Source: Acidobacterium sp.
GTDB lineage: Bacteria; Acidobacteriota; Vicinamibacteria; Vicinamibacterales; UBA2999
Direction of reading: 5' to 3'
Length of the DNA stretch: 64,000 bases
NCBI GenBank assembly: GCA_002737365.1
Contig: NSIL01000011.1
Location: 18,361 to 82,360 of the forward strand
Positions 7,898-17,974 of the stretch are shown one piece after another. The translations under genes were made by a program, and so were the position numbers. Within the stretch, counting starts at the first letter, position 1. Each line of letters begins with the position of its first letter. Under the pieces are notes generated by a model. The model was not told the origin of the DNA. It saw only the letters and a program-made list of their open reading frames with translations, and ran no database searches.

Positions 7898-9394
7898 TTA
7901 GGCTTCTTTGCCCTGCACGACCTCGACCGCCGAGTCGCCGCCGTACTGCTGGAACAGCGACAGCATCCCGGTATAGAGGAAGCCGACCTGGAACAGCATC
8001 AGGAACGGCACGGTGCCGTAGATGCCGTTGGCGAGCGCGTAGAACAGCGTGCCGGTGAAGTAGAGGCCCAGCGCCAGCTCGATCAGCGGCTGCACCGCCA
8101 CCGACTGGCGGTACTTCTTCTGGCTCCACTCGTCGCCGTTGGCTTCGACTGCGTACTTCGGCGTGCGGACGAACTCGCTGGGCTTGTGAAACAAGGCTTC
8201 GAACACCGCCTTGGTGTTGTTCACGGCCAGGCCGATGCCGATCGACATCAGAATCGGCAGGTACTTCAGCCGCTCGGTCCACGTGTGCGGATACAACTCG
8301 CGCTGGCAGACCATGTAGAAGTTGGCCACCGACGCCGTCGCCGCGAAGAACAGCGGGATGTCGATCAGCAGCATCTCGTACCAGCCCATGTTGTAGCGGA
8401 TCACCATGGACGGTCCCATCAGCACCGACAACACCACCATCAACGGGTAGTTGAAGTTCGCCGACAGGTGGAAAAAAGCTTCGGCCTTGATCTTGAACGG
8501 CTGATCCGACTGCAGGATCCGCGGCATCAGCTTCATGAAGGTCTGGATCGAGCCCTTCGCCCAGCGATGCTGCTGCGACTTGAACGCGTTCATCTCGACC
8601 GGCAATTCGGCGGGGGCGACGTGATCCTGCACGAACACGAACTGCCAGCCCTTGAGCTGCGTGCGGTAGCTCAGGTCGAGGTCCTCGGTCAGCGTGTCGT
8701 GCTGCCAGCCGCCGCCATCGGCAATCGCCTCCTTGCGCCAGATGCCGGCCGTGCCGTTGAAGTTGAAGAAGCAGCCGCCACGGTTGCGGCTGCCGTGCTC
8801 GAGCACGAAGTGTGCGTCGAGCAGCACGGCCTGAATCTTCGTCAGCAACGAGTAGTCTTCGTTGATGTGGCCCCAGCGCGCCTGCACCAGCGCGACCTTG
8901 GGGTCGGTGAAGTAGTGCACCGAGCGCATCAGGAAGTCGGGCTTGGGAATGAAGTCGGCATCGAAGATGGCGACGTATTCGCCGCGGCACACCTTCAGGC
9001 CTTCATCCAGCGCGCCCGCCTTATAGCCGGTGCGGTCTTCGCGATGGAGATACTTGATGTCGACGCCCTGCAACGCGTGACGGCGGACCGCCAGTTCCGT
9101 GATCTGCCGCGTCTCGTCGGTCGAGTCGTCCAGGACCTGGATTTCCAGCTTCTCGCGCGGATACTCGATCTGGCACACCGCATCGATCAGGCGATCGACG
9201 ACATACATCTCGTTGTAGAGCGGGAGTTGGATGGTGACGACAGGAAGGTCGTCGAACGTCGCCTTCGGCACCGGCTGCTCGTGCTTATGCTTCATGTAGA
9301 TGTACACCAGGTAGTACCGGTGCCATCCATACACGGCCAGAATCAGCAGGACGAAGAAATATAAAGCGAGTATGAGCGTTTCGACTAGGGTCAT
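7898..9394 (-). CDS. Membrane glycosyltransferase family 2 (cellulose-synthase-like)
   Basis: This 498-residue processive GT2 enzyme has one N-terminal membrane segment (7-24), a cytoplasmic GT domain and several C-terminal membrane segments (about 318-400 and 430-480). Catalytic motifs are in order: DD (89-90), DAD (145-147), TED (236-238) and QQHRW (274-278), the D-D-D-QxxRW set of BcsA/CslA-type synthases. It probably extends a beta-linked polysaccharide at the inner membrane. No bcsB or PilZ partner is nearby, so the polymer is unknown. A sigma70-like promoter lies at 9431-9460. Confidence 0.85.
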   Translation of the reverse strand: MTLVETLILALYFFVLLILAVYGWHRYYLVYIYMKHKHEQPVPKATFDDLPVVTIQLPLYNEMYVVDRLIDAVCQIEYPREKLEIQVLDDSTDETRQITELAVRRHALQGVDIKYLHREDRTGYKAGALDEGLKVCRGEYVAIFDADFIPKPDFLMRSVHYFTDPKVALVQARWGHINEDYSLLTKIQAVLLDAHFVLEHGSRNRGGCFFNFNGTAGIWRKEAIADGGGWQHDTLTEDLDLSYRTQLKGWQFVFVQDHVAPAELPVEMNAFKSQQHRWAKGSIQTFMKLMPRILQSDQPFKIKAEAFFHLSANFNYPLMVVLSVLMGPSMVIRYNMGWYEMLLIDIPLFFAATASVANFYMVCQRELYPHTWTERLKYLPILMSIGIGLAVNNTKAVFEALFHKPSEFVRTPKYAVEANGDEWSQKKYRQSVAVQPLIELALGLYFTGTLFYALANGIYGTVPFLMLFQVGFLYTGMLSLFQQYGGDSAVEVVQGKEA

Positions 9395-9430
9395 CTATGA
9401 TTGGGGTTCTACTCGGTATTCCAGTCTATG

Positions 9431-9460
9431 ATTATACGAATCGACGGCCAGTAAAGTCAA
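9431..9460 (-). promoter_or_regulatory. sigma70-type promoter of the GT2 gene
   Basis: On the minus strand TTGACT (9460-9455) and TATAAT (9436-9431) are separated by 18 bases. The predicted start of transcription (~9424) is about 30 bases before the GT2 ATG at 9394. The AT-rich 9395-9481 spacer also lies upstream of larB on the other strand. Confidence 0.7.
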
Positions 9461-9481
9461 CAAAACACAGATGATAGCGGC

Positions 9482-10237
9482 ATGACACCGGCTGAACTAC
9501 GCGCCATTCTGGAACAGGTCCGCGAGGGCCGGACCGACACGTCCCAAGCCTATGACCAACTTCTGGGGGCGTTTCGGGACCAACCCTTTGAGGACCTTGG
9601 GTTTGCGAAGGTCGACTACCACCGGTCGATCCGCCAGGGCTTTGCCGAAGTCATCCTCGGCCTGGGTAAGACACCGGCTCAAATTGCGACCATCGCGACT
9701 CAGATTGTCGGGCACGGCCACCCCCTGCTGGTGACCCGAGCCGAACCGGCCGCCTGGCAGGCGGTCCGCGAGGTGGTGCCCGAGGCGCAATATCACGAGC
9801 TGGCGAGAGCGATCACCGTGAAGCGGGACGTTCCGATGGGCGTGGGCACCATCGCGGTCTGCTCGGCGGGCACCTCCGACATCCCGGTCGCTGAAGAAGC
9901 CGCCGTGACGGCCGAGTTGATGGGCAACACCGTCGATCGCATGTACGACGTTGGCGTTGCCGGCATCCACCGAATCTTGAAGCACCGCGCCCGGCTCGAA
10001 GCCGCGCGCGTCGTCATCGTCGTCGCCGGCATGGAAGGCGCGCTGCCGAGTGTGGTCGCCGGCATGGTCAGCGTGCCGGTGATCGCCGTGCCGACCAGCA
10101 TCGGCTACGGTGCCAGCTTCGGCGGCGTCGCCGCGCTGCTCGGCATGCTGAACTCGTGCGCCAACGGCGTGTCGGTGGTCAACATCGACAACGGCTATGG
10201 CGCCGGTTGTATCGCTTCGATGATTAACCACCTGTAA
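9482..10237 (+). CDS. larB: LarB, nickel-pincer cofactor biosynthesis carboxylase
   Basis: This 251-residue protein has an N-terminal helical region and an AIR-carboxylase (PurE-like) C-terminal domain. [32 protein letters not shown] and [12 protein letters not shown] are conserved LarB motifs. LarB carboxylates nicotinic acid adenine dinucleotide to the bicarboxylated mononucleotide, the first step toward the nickel-pincer cofactor of lactate racemase-type enzymes. larC, larE and larA are not in the window. It is followed by mutS2 after four bases, so the two are probably cotranscribed. Confidence 0.92.
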   Translation: MTPAELRAILEQVREGRTDTSQAYDQLLGAFRDQPFEDLGFAKVDYHRSIRQGFAEVILGLGKTPAQIATIATQIVGHGHPLLVTRAEPAAWQAVREVVPEAQYHELARAITVKRDVPMGVGTIAVCSAGTSDIPVAEEAAVTAELMGNTVDRMYDVGVAGIHRILKHRARLEAARVVIVVAGMEGALPSVVAGMVSVPVIAVPTSIGYGASFGGVAALLGMLNSCANGVSVVNIDNGYGAGCIASMINHL

Positions 10238-10241
10238 TCCC

Positions 10242-12641
10242 ATGCTGGCAACACGGACACTTGAGTTCGATCGCATTGTCGACGCCGTGACCGCACTGGC
10301 GTTGACGCCGCTTGGCACGGCAGCCCTGTCGGAGCTGGAACCGTCGACCGACCCCAAGGTCGTGGTCGCGGCGCAGGAGGCAACCAGCGAGACGGTGCGC
10401 TTTCTCGAGCGCCACCCGCTGTTCCCGTTACGGGCCGGAGAGAGCCTGCCCGAGGCGCTGGGCTACCTCGCCATCACCGGCCAGCCGCTCGAGCCGCTGC
10501 AGTTGCGGATGCTCGCGGACTTCGTCGATTCAGTAGATCAGGCCGGCGTTAGCGTGCGCCGCGCCGGCAGCGACTTCCCCGTTCTCGGCAAGCTCGTCGC
10601 GCCGGTCGCCTCGTTCAAGGACGAAGTGGCCGCGGTGCGCCATGCCATCGATCCGGGCGGCGAGGTACTCGATCACGCCAGTGCCGAGTTGAGGCGCATT
10701 CGCAACGACCTACGCCAGAAACGCCAGAAGCTACGCGGCACACTGGAGCAGTTCACGCGCGGCAGCTCGGCGAAGTATCTGCAAGACGAGGTGGTGACCG
10801 AGCGCAACGGCCGGTTCGTGCTGATGGTGCGGGCCGAGCATCGCGGCCACGTGCCTGGCATCGTGCATGGCAGTTCCACCACCGGTGCGACGCTGTTCAT
10901 GGAGCCCGCCGCCACCGTCGAGATCAACAACGACATCGTCGAGCTCGAGGATCGCGAGCGCGAGGAGATCTTCCGCATCCTGCTGGAGCTGACGGATCGT
11001 TTCCGCAGCCGACCCGCTGACCTGGCCGTGCTCCAGGACGTAGCGCGTGACCTCGACACCTTGCAGGCAAAGGCGCGTCACAGCTCGAAAGTGAACGGCA
11101 TCGAGCCGGCGTTCACTGCCGACACCAGCCTGGAGCTCAAGGGCGCGCGTCATCCCATGCTCGAGCGCGTCGTGCCAGTGGATGTGCTGCTCGATCCGCC
11201 GAATCGCGTGTTGCTGATTACCGGTCCCAACACTGGCGGTAAGACGGTGGCGCTCAAGACCGCCGGGCTGTTTGCGCTGATGGCGCAGTCGGGTCTGCAC
11301 GTGCCCGCCACCGTCGCACGCCTGCCGGTGTTCCGATCGGTGTTTGCCGATATCGGCGATGAGCAGTCGATCGAAAACAGCCTGAGCACGTTTTCATCGC
11401 ACATTACCAACCTGGTGTCGATGGATCGCGAGATGCAGTTTCCGGCGCTCGTGCTGCTCGACGAAGTTGGTACCGGCACCGACCCGAACGAAGGCGGCGC
11501 ACTCGCCACCGCGATCGTCCAGCATTTCCGCCAGCGCGGGGCGCTGGTGATGGCGACGACGCACTTTGATTCGGTGAAGACGTGGGGCATTGGCACCGAG
11601 GGTGTGGCGGTGGCAGCGTTTGCGTTCGATCCACAGAACTTTGCTCCCACCTATCGCCTGATCTACGGCGCACCAGGGCGCAGCCTGGCGATTGAGATGG
11701 CCCAGCGGCTCGGCATGCCGCAGGCCGTGATTGCCGCCGCGCGCGGGTATCTGAGCGACGACCAGAAGCGGCTGCAGGCGCACCTGTCGCGTCTCGACGC
11801 GCAGGCCCGAGGCCTCGAAGCCGATCGCATCAAGCTGGCACGCGAGCGGCGGACGTTCAACGAGACCAACGCCGCCTTGTCGCAACGTGAGCGAACGCTC
11901 GCCGAGCGCGAGGAGGTCTTCAAGAAGCGCTTGAACGAACGCCTCGACGAGCGCCTGCGACAGGCCCGCCGCGACGTCGACGCGGTGATCGATCAGTTGA
12001 AGGAGAAGTCGGAGGCGCTGGCGGAAAAGGCATCGTTGCGCGCGGCGATCAACACCGGCGAGTCGGGCGCGGCCAAGGCCGAGGCGCGGGCCGAGATCGA
12101 TCGCATCGTCGAAGAGCTGCGCCATCCCGATGCCCATGCTGGCAACCGCCCCTCGAGCGCCGGCGACGCGCGCGCCCCCTTCGTCGGCGCCAGGGTGTCG
12201 CTGGGCATGGGTCTCGAGGGCACGGTCGTGGCGATTGATGGCCACCAGGCCGAAGTGGATGTGCGCGGCAAGCGCATGCGCGCCAAGCTGAAAGACATGC
12301 GCGTGATCAGTGGTGGTCCGCCGTCGCCACAGGCTTCGGCGGGACAAGGTCTGTCCCGAGTCCGCGTTCACGTCGATCTCAAGCCGCGCGAGGGCATGCT
12401 AAGCGAGCTCAAGGTGATCGGAATGACGGTGAACGAGGCGATCGATCGCGTCTCGCGCTTCCTCGACGACACCATGGTGACCGACATGCAACAGGTGCGC
12501 ATTGTCCACGGTCACGGCACCGGCGCGCTGCGGAAGGGGCTGCAGACGTTTCTAAAGACCCATCCGCTGGTCGAGAAGCACTACCCCGCCCCGGACAACC
12601 AGGGCGGCGGCGGCGCGACCATCGTCGAGCTCAAGGACTAG
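10242..12641 (+). CDS. mutS2: Endonuclease MutS2
   Basis: This 799-residue protein is full length for MutS2. It has the MutS core and clamp, a Walker A GPNTGGKT (about 327-334), Walker B LVLLDEVGTGTDP (about 402-414), a long charged coiled coil (about 500-620), a KOW-like segment and a C-terminal Smr domain with VRIVHGHGTGALR (about 755-767). MutS2 acts on branched DNA and, in Bacillus, on collided ribosomes, rather than in mismatch repair. The Smr nuclease core motif (HGHGTG) is intact. It starts with ATG four bases after larB. Confidence 0.95.
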   Translation: MLATRTLEFDRIVDAVTALALTPLGTAALSELEPSTDPKVVVAAQEATSETVRFLERHPLFPLRAGESLPEALGYLAITGQPLEPLQLRMLADFVDSVDQAGVSVRRAGSDFPVLGKLVAPVASFKDEVAAVRHAIDPGGEVLDHASAELRRIRNDLRQKRQKLRGTLEQFTRGSSAKYLQDEVVTERNGRFVLMVRAEHRGHVPGIVHGSSTTGATLFMEPAATVEINNDIVELEDREREEIFRILLELTDRFRSRPADLAVLQDVARDLDTLQAKARHSSKVNGIEPAFTADTSLELKGARHPMLERVVPVDVLLDPPNRVLLITGPNTGGKTVALKTAGLFALMAQSGLHVPATVARLPVFRSVFADIGDEQSIENSLSTFSSHITNLVSMDREMQFPALVLLDEVGTGTDPNEGGALATAIVQHFRQRGALVMATTHFDSVKTWGIGTEGVAVAAFAFDPQNFAPTYRLIYGAPGRSLAIEMAQRLGMPQAVIAAARGYLSDDQKRLQAHLSRLDAQARGLEADRIKLARERRTFNETNAALSQRERTLAEREEVFKKRLNERLDERLRQARRDVDAVIDQLKEKSEALAEKASLRAAINTGESGAAKAEARAEIDRIVEELRHPDAHAGNRPSSAGDARAPFVGARVSLGMGLEGTVVAIDGHQAEVDVRGKRMRAKLKDMRVISGGPPSPQASAGQGLSRVRVHVDLKPREGMLSELKVIGMTVNEAIDRVSRFLDDTMVTDMQQVRIVHGHGTGALRKGLQTFLKTHPLVEKHYPAPDNQGGGGATIVELKD

Positions 12642-12740
12642 CGCCGCAGCCGCCCGCGCGGGTGCCCGACTGGCGGGCATGGGCGCGCAGCTGACGCGGG
12701 CGTTCCCGGTCGCACCCGTGCGGTAAGCTGGAGGCTCACG

Positions 12741-14522
12741 GTGGCCCTCTTTCCCCAAACGTTCATCGACGAAGTGCGCGCGGCGGCTGACATTGTCGCC
12801 GTCGTCGGCGACTCTGTCTCGCTGCGCAAGGCCGGCGCCACTTACAAGGGGCTGTGCCCATTTCACGGCGAGAAGACCCCGTCCTTTACCGTCAACAAGG
12901 ACAAGGGCTTCTTTCATTGCTTTGGCTGCGGCGTCGGCGGCGACGTCTTCAAGTTCATCGAGCTGCAGGACAAGATTGGCTTCCAGGAAGCGGTGCGCAC
13001 GCTCGCACAGCGCTTCGGCATTCCGATTCCCGAGATGGAAGCGACCGGCGAGCAGCGCGAGACGGCCGCCGAGCGCGAAGCGCTGGTCAAGATCCACGAA
13101 ATCGCGGTCACGCATTTTCGCGAGCAACTCGAGTCGGCGGCCGGCGCGCGCATTCGCGACTACCTGCTGACAGATCGCGGTCTGACCCAGCAGACGATCG
13201 AGAAACTGCAACTCGGCTACGCGCCACAGGGACGCGATGCGCTTCGTCAACGCCTGCTGAAGCAGGGCTTCTCGCCGCGGCAACTGGTGACGAGCGGGCT
13301 GGTCAGCCGGCGAGACGATGGGAGCGAGGCGGATCGGTTCAGGAACCGCCTGATGATCCCGATCGCTCGCGACACTGGCACCGTGATCGCGTTCGGGGGA
13401 CGGGCCCTCGAAAAAGACCAGCAGCCGAAGTACCTCAACTCGCCCGAGACGCCGATCTACACGAAGAGCCGGACGCTCTACGGCCTCAACCTGACCAAGA
13501 GCGATCTGCGCAAGGTCCGTTACGCAATCATCGTCGAGGGCTACTTCGATTTCGCCCAGGTCTACCAGGCCGGCGGCTTCCCCGTGGTCGCGACGTGCGG
13601 CACGGCGCTGACGCCGCAGCAGTCGCAAATCCTGCGTCGCTTCACAACCAAGACGGTGCTCTGCTACGACCCCGACAGCGCCGGGCAGGCCGCGGCGGAG
13701 CGCAGCTCAGAACTGCTGGTGGCCGAGGGATTCGTCGTCAACGTGATGACCCTGCCGGGTGGCGGGGACCCGGACACGTTCATCCAGAAGAACGGCGCCG
13801 AGGGCTTCCGTGAGCAACTCAAGCACTCACGGCCGTATCTCGAGTTCCTGCTGGATCGGGCGGCGGCCGAGTTCGACTTGACCCGTGACGACAACCGGCG
13901 CGAGTTCCTCAAGCGGATGCTCGGCGTCGCGGCGCGTATTCCGGATCCGGCGGTCCGCGACCAGTTCGCCGACCGGCTGGCGCATAAGGCCAGGGTTACG
14001 GAGGACGTGGTTCGAGCCGAGATCAGGAAAGCCGCTGCAAATCGCAAGACCGAGCTGTCCGCCGAGCGAGTACCGAGCCTGCAAGGGAACGTCAGGAAGG
14101 CTGAAAAGGGGCTGATCTGGAGCCTGGTACACGACCCGGTCACGACCATCCAGTGGCTGAACCAGCTTGAACCTGAAGATTTGAAAGGACTTAGCACGGC
14201 AAACATCCTCCGGACGGCCCAGGAACTCACGGTCAGGCCCGAGGATGTGCCTGGTGCCCTGATGGAGCGTCTAACTACGCAAGAGGCGGAGTTGCTGGCT
14301 TCCGTGGCCGCCGAACCTTTCGCTCCGGCGGTGCTCCCGGACTTGTGCGTGGTGGCCCTGAAGTACGTGAGGCTCGAGCGTGAGTTGGCCGACGTCCAAA
14401 GAGAGCTCAAACGCTTGCAAGATATGGGAGATAGCGGCCCGGCGTCGATGGTTCTGCTGGCGAGAAAGTCGCAAATGGTTCGCGCACTTGAGGCGATGAA
14501 GCCGCCAAAAGAGCTACAATAG
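12741..14522 (+). CDS. dnaG: DNA primase DnaG
   Basis: This 593-residue primase has an N-terminal CHC2 zinc ribbon (CPFH around 39-43 and CFGCG around 60-65), the core domain with [20 protein letters not shown], and a Toprim fold with IIVEGYFD (about 263-270) and YDPDSAG (about 305-311). The C-terminal helicase-binding region is divergent, as is usual. It synthesises RNA primers for lagging-strand replication. The start is GTG at 12741, with GGAGG six bases upstream. rpoD follows within 15 bases, the common dnaG-rpoD arrangement; rpsU is absent here. Confidence 0.95.
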   Translation: MALFPQTFIDEVRAAADIVAVVGDSVSLRKAGATYKGLCPFHGEKTPSFTVNKDKGFFHCFGCGVGGDVFKFIELQDKIGFQEAVRTLAQRFGIPIPEMEATGEQRETAAEREALVKIHEIAVTHFREQLESAAGARIRDYLLTDRGLTQQTIEKLQLGYAPQGRDALRQRLLKQGFSPRQLVTSGLVSRRDDGSEADRFRNRLMIPIARDTGTVIAFGGRALEKDQQPKYLNSPETPIYTKSRTLYGLNLTKSDLRKVRYAIIVEGYFDFAQVYQAGGFPVVATCGTALTPQQSQILRRFTTKTVLCYDPDSAGQAAAERSSELLVAEGFVVNVMTLPGGGDPDTFIQKNGAEGFREQLKHSRPYLEFLLDRAAAEFDLTRDDNRREFLKRMLGVAARIPDPAVRDQFADRLAHKARVTEDVVRAEIRKAAANRKTELSAERVPSLQGNVRKAEKGLIWSLVHDPVTTIQWLNQLEPEDLKGLSTANILRTAQELTVRPEDVPGALMERLTTQEAELLASVAAEPFAPAVLPDLCVVALKYVRLERELADVQRELKRLQDMGDSGPASMVLLARKSQMVRALEAMKPPKELQ

Positions 14523-14536
14523 AGGGCTCCGCCGTC

Positions 14537-16267
14537 GTGAGGACAAACAAAAATATGGCCTTGGCGCTCGAAGAGAAGTTCGATGAAGTCCGTCAGCTCA
14601 TTGTCATCGGCAAGGAGAAAGGCTATCTCCTGTACGACGAGGTCAATGACCTGCTGCCGGCGGATCTGACGGCCAACCCCGAAGACCTCGAGGAACTGCT
14701 GGCGGTGTTCGCGAGCGCCGGCATTGAGCTGGTGGACTCGGAAAAGGGTTACAAGCTCGAACGCGAAGGCATCGAGCGCCACGAGGGTCCGGAAGGCGAG
14801 GGTCCCGAACTCGACCTGACCCCCGGTTCGCTGGATAAGACCAACGATCCCGTCCGCATGTACCTGCGCGAGATGGGCACCGTGCCGCTGCTGACGCGCG
14901 AAGGCGAAGTCGAAATCGCCCGCCGCATCGAGCGCGGCAAGCTCTCGGTGATCAAGTCGATCTCGCGCATGCCGGCCATCACCAAGGCGGTGATCCGCAT
15001 GGGTGACGGGCTGAAGGCCGGCGAACGCACCATCCGCGAGCTGGTGATCTTCAACGACGAGGAAATTACTGACGACCGCATCGAGCAGCGCGCGCAGCAG
15101 TTCCTCAAGCAGGTCGACGCGGTGCGCAAGGCGCGGCTGTCGGTCGAGAAGCACGACGAGAAGCTCGAAGCGATTGCCAAGGCCGACAAGAAGAAATACC
15201 GCCGCCAGCGCTGGAAGCTGATGCGCGGCCAGGTCGAGACCTCGCGCGCCATCCGCAAGATCGAGTTCACCGAACCGGTCAAGCGCCGCCTCGTCGAAGA
15301 GGTCAAGGACATCGTCGAGCGCGTCTCGAAACAGCAGCGCGAACACGACAAGCTGAAGAAGGAACTGCTGCTCAAGGTCCGTAAGCCGAAGCTCAAGGAC
15401 GATGAGCGCAAGGCGATGACCAAGCGCATGAATGATCTCAAGGGCGAGATCAAGACGCGCACCGAAGACCTTGAGGAAAGCGTCGACCACCTCCGCCACA
15501 CGCTCGAAGTCATCATGCGCGGTGAAGCGCAGGCCGAGCAGGCGAAGAAGGAACTGGTTGAAGCCAACCTCCGCCTGGTGGTGTCGATCGCCAAGAAATA
15601 CACCAACCGCGGCTTGCAGTTTCTCGACCTGATCCAGGAAGGCAACATCGGCCTGATGAAGGCGGTCGACAAGTTCGAGTACCGCCGCGGCTACAAGTTC
15701 TCGACCTACGCCACGTGGTGGATCCGCCAGGCCATCACGCGCGCGATCGCCGACCAGGCGCGAACCATCCGCATCCCGGTCCACATGATCGAGACCATCA
15801 ACAAGCTGATCCGGACCTCGCGTGCGCTGGTGCAGGAGCTCGGCCGCGAGCCGACCTCCGAGGAAATCGCGCGGCGCATGGACATCCCGGTCTCGAAGGT
15901 CCGCAAGGTCCTCAAGATCGCACAGGAGCCGATCTCGCTCGAAACCCCGATCGGCGAAGAGGAAGATTCGCATCTGGGCGACTTCATCGAAGACCGTTCG
16001 GCGGTGTCGCCGTCGGAAGCGGTGATCAACCTCGACCTGAAGGAACAGACCGAATCGGTGCTGAAGACCCTGACCCCGCGCGAGGAAAAGGTCATCAAAA
16101 TGCGCTTCGGCGTGGGCGACGGCAGCGAGCACACGCTCGAAGAGGTCGGCCAGAACTTTGCGGTGACGCGCGAGCGCATCCGCCAAATCGAGGCCAAGGC
16201 GCTGCGCAAGCTGCGCCACCCGTCGCGATCGCGTAAACTACGCGCGTTCCTCGAAGGTCGTTCGTAA
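14537..16267 (+). CDS. rpoD: RNA polymerase primary sigma factor (sigma70, RpoD)
   Basis: This 576-residue sigma factor has region 1.1 ([18 protein letters not shown]), region 1.2 ([17 protein letters not shown]), a charged non-conserved insert (about 150-330), region 2 ([16 protein letters not shown] around 395), region 3 and region 4.2 ([20 protein letters not shown] near 545). It directs housekeeping promoter recognition, consistent with TTGACA/TATAAT promoters seen elsewhere in the window. GTG 14537 is the longest start; ATG 14555 is an equally good one, GAGG lying upstream of it. It is probably cotranscribed with dnaG. Confidence 0.95.
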   Translation: MRTNKNMALALEEKFDEVRQLIVIGKEKGYLLYDEVNDLLPADLTANPEDLEELLAVFASAGIELVDSEKGYKLEREGIERHEGPEGEGPELDLTPGSLDKTNDPVRMYLREMGTVPLLTREGEVEIARRIERGKLSVIKSISRMPAITKAVIRMGDGLKAGERTIRELVIFNDEEITDDRIEQRAQQFLKQVDAVRKARLSVEKHDEKLEAIAKADKKKYRRQRWKLMRGQVETSRAIRKIEFTEPVKRRLVEEVKDIVERVSKQQREHDKLKKELLLKVRKPKLKDDERKAMTKRMNDLKGEIKTRTEDLEESVDHLRHTLEVIMRGEAQAEQAKKELVEANLRLVVSIAKKYTNRGLQFLDLIQEGNIGLMKAVDKFEYRRGYKFSTYATWWIRQAITRAIADQARTIRIPVHMIETINKLIRTSRALVQELGREPTSEEIARRMDIPVSKVRKVLKIAQEPISLETPIGEEEDSHLGDFIEDRSAVSPSEAVINLDLKEQTESVLKTLTPREEKVIKMRFGVGDGSEHTLEEVGQNFAVTRERIRQIEAKALRKLRHPSRSRKLRAFLEGRS

Positions 16268-16271
16268 CCGA

Positions 16272-16345
<74 letters not shown>

Positions 16346-16346
16346 C

Positions 16347-16354
16347 TTTTTTTT
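16347..16354 (+). terminator. T-tract directly after the tRNA
   Basis: Eight T residues follow the tRNA acceptor stem after one C. With the tRNA 3' stem acting as the hairpin this could reduce read-through from rpoD-tRNA into the zinc-ribbon gene, whose ATG begins nine bases later. AAGGAC between them serves as that gene's ribosome binding site. Confidence 0.4.
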
Positions 16355-16362
16355 AAGGACTA

Positions 16363-17115
16363 ATGCTTCCCGATCTTGAACGGCTGATCCACCTCCAAGA
16401 GATCGAAAGCAAAGCCGCGGTGGCCGCCAAAGCCATCGCGGAAGCGCCCGGACGGATCGCCGCGCTCGAGGCGCTCCTGCACGGCGCGACCGCGGCGCTC
16501 GACGCCGCCATGCACGCCCTCGCTGAAAACAAGACTCGCCGCGGACTAATCGACAAGGACCTGGCCTCGGCGCAGCAGCGTCAGGACAAGTACAAGGATC
16601 AGGTCATGGCGGTGAAGACCAACGAGCAGCTGCACGCCATGCAGCATCAGATCAAGGCTGTCGCGGACGAAATCGGCGTGCACGAGGAGAAGGTGCTCGT
16701 GAACATGATGGCGGCCGACGAGATCAACGCCGCCATCAAGAGGGCCGACGCCGCTCTCAAGGCCGCCCAGGCTAAGGTCGGGACCGAGCGGGCAGCGGTC
16801 GAGGCCGACGTCACGGTCCAGCACGGGGTCGTCACCGAGTGCGCTGTGGCACGGGCGACCGTGGTCGCCAGCCTCGCCGACAAGGGTCTCGTCGACACCT
16901 TCGCGCGCATCGCCAAGGTGCGTGGTACCGCGGTCGCACGGGCCGAGGGCGAACGCTGCACCGTCTGCCAGGTGCGACTGCGTCCAGCCGTGTTCGTCCA
17001 CGTGCTGAAGAACGATCAGATCGTGCAGTGCGACAGCTGCAACCGTATCCTGTATTTCATCGCTCCCGTCGTCGCACCTGCTGCACCCGCTGCACCAGAC
17101 GCACCCGCTTCATGA
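16363..17115 (+). CDS. Coiled-coil protein with C-terminal C4 zinc ribbon (CT398/zf-RING_7 type)
   Basis: This 250-residue protein is almost all heptad-rich helix (about 1-190), then a zinc ribbon with CTVC (about 199) and CDSC (about 223), then an Ala/Pro tail. This is the COG1579 family, found next to RNase H-like or Nif3-like genes in many bacteria; its molecular role is not settled, although a chlamydial homologue interacts with sigma54 and transport components. Its TGA overlaps the ATG of the RNase HI gene (ATGA, 17112-17115), so the two are translationally coupled. Confidence 0.85.
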   Translation: MLPDLERLIHLQEIESKAAVAAKAIAEAPGRIAALEALLHGATAALDAAMHALAENKTRRGLIDKDLASAQQRQDKYKDQVMAVKTNEQLHAMQHQIKAVADEIGVHEEKVLVNMMAADEINAAIKRADAALKAAQAKVGTERAAVEADVTVQHGVVTECAVARATVVASLADKGLVDTFARIAKVRGTAVARAEGERCTVCQVRLRPAVFVHVLKNDQIVQCDSCNRILYFIAPVVAPAAPAAPDAPAS

Positions 17116-17513
17116 TCACCGCATACTTCGACGGCGGCTCGCGGGGCAACCCTGGCCTCGCCGGCTGGGGCGCGTACATCATCAACGACGACGGCACCGT
17201 GCTGGCTGAGTTGAGCGGCGCACTCGGGGTTGCGACGAATAACGTCGCCGAGTACCACGGCCTGCTCGCCGCCCTGCAGTGGGCGGCGGACAACGACGTC
17301 ACTGCCCTGGCGGTAAAGGGCGATTCGCTGCTGCTGGTCGAACAGATGCGCGGCAACTACAAGGTCAAGAACGAAGGCCTGAAGCCCCTGCACATGAAGG
17401 CCCGGATGCTGGTGATGCAGGTCGGCAATGTCAGCTTCGCCCACGTCCCGCGCGAGAAAAACAAGGACGCCGACCGCCTCTCCAACGTCGGCATGGACGC
17501 CAACGGCGTCTAG
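17112..17513 (+). CDS. RNase HI family protein
   Basis: This 133-residue protein has an intact catalytic set: Asp7 in YFDGGSRGNPG, Glu47 in AEYHG, Asp71 in KGDS and Asp121 in DADRLSN. It belongs to the short RNase HI group (RnhA-like without hybrid-binding domain) that degrades the RNA strand of RNA-DNA hybrids, working in R-loop and primer removal. The start ATG 17112 overlaps the stop of the zinc-ribbon gene; the longer open frame upstream is only the shadow of that gene. Confidence 0.9.
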   Translation: MITAYFDGGSRGNPGLAGWGAYIINDDGTVLAELSGALGVATNNVAEYHGLLAALQWAADNDVTALAVKGDSLLLVEQMRGNYKVKNEGLKPLHMKARMLVMQVGNVSFAHVPREKNKDADRLSNVGMDANGV

Positions 17514-17974
17514 TCGCGTCGAAACTCACCGTCCTACGGAGGCTGCGGTGCGCCTGGTAGCGAACACCGCCATCCCCGCTACGAGCCAGACGGCACACCC
17601 GGTTCGGGCATCGAGCACGCCAAAGACTTCCATCGTAGCCTCCGGCTCAACTAACTGGTGACTCAGGCAGGGCGCATGGCGAGCCAGTCCCACCCCGTCC
17701 CCACGATCTGCGCAGTCCATGCGAATACGCTATAAATCTGGTTTGATTTCACTTATATACTCGAAAGATTCTGGCCGACAGCCACAAGTCGATCTCGCGT
17801 AGATCGATCAATTTGTGTCACTCGGGGCGTCGCCCAGCCAGTTCCAGGCCGGCGCGTCCGCAGCCCACGTCCTCATCGTCGATGCCATGGCCCGCCGAGA
17901 GCCACGGCATCGGCGCGCGCGAGTTCAACCCTGTCTGTCGGTGGTTTGTTTTGTTTTCGTTCCTGGAGGTCAGC
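17514..17974 (+). other. Intergenic stretch before the TonB-dependent receptor
   Basis: No supported gene is seen in these 461 bases. A half copy of the GTAGCCTCCGGC element occurs at 17635-17646. An AT-rich patch at 17728-17770 (for example TATAAA, TTATATAC) stands out from the GC-rich background and is the likeliest promoter region for the receptor, but I cannot match a good -35/-10 pair. On the minus strand a 35-codon frame with one hydrophobic stretch (about 17526-17634) has no recognisable similarity. Confidence 0.5.

Noticed and set aside
7892..9364. 490-codon plus frame opposite the GT2 glycosyltransferase
   Set aside because: The minus frame carries the full D-D-D-QxxRW catalytic set and a promoter; the plus frame has no motif.
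13664..16219. 851-codon open frame on the minus strand opposite dnaG and rpoD
   Set aside because: It is antisense to two clearly conserved genes, is rich in Arg/Leu/Asp patterns typical of high-GC shadow frames and has no recognisable domain.
17526..17634. 35-codon minus frame with a hydrophobic stretch and RR, considered as a PEP-CTERM-like tail
   Set aside because: No PEP motif, no upstream protein and no similarity I recognise.
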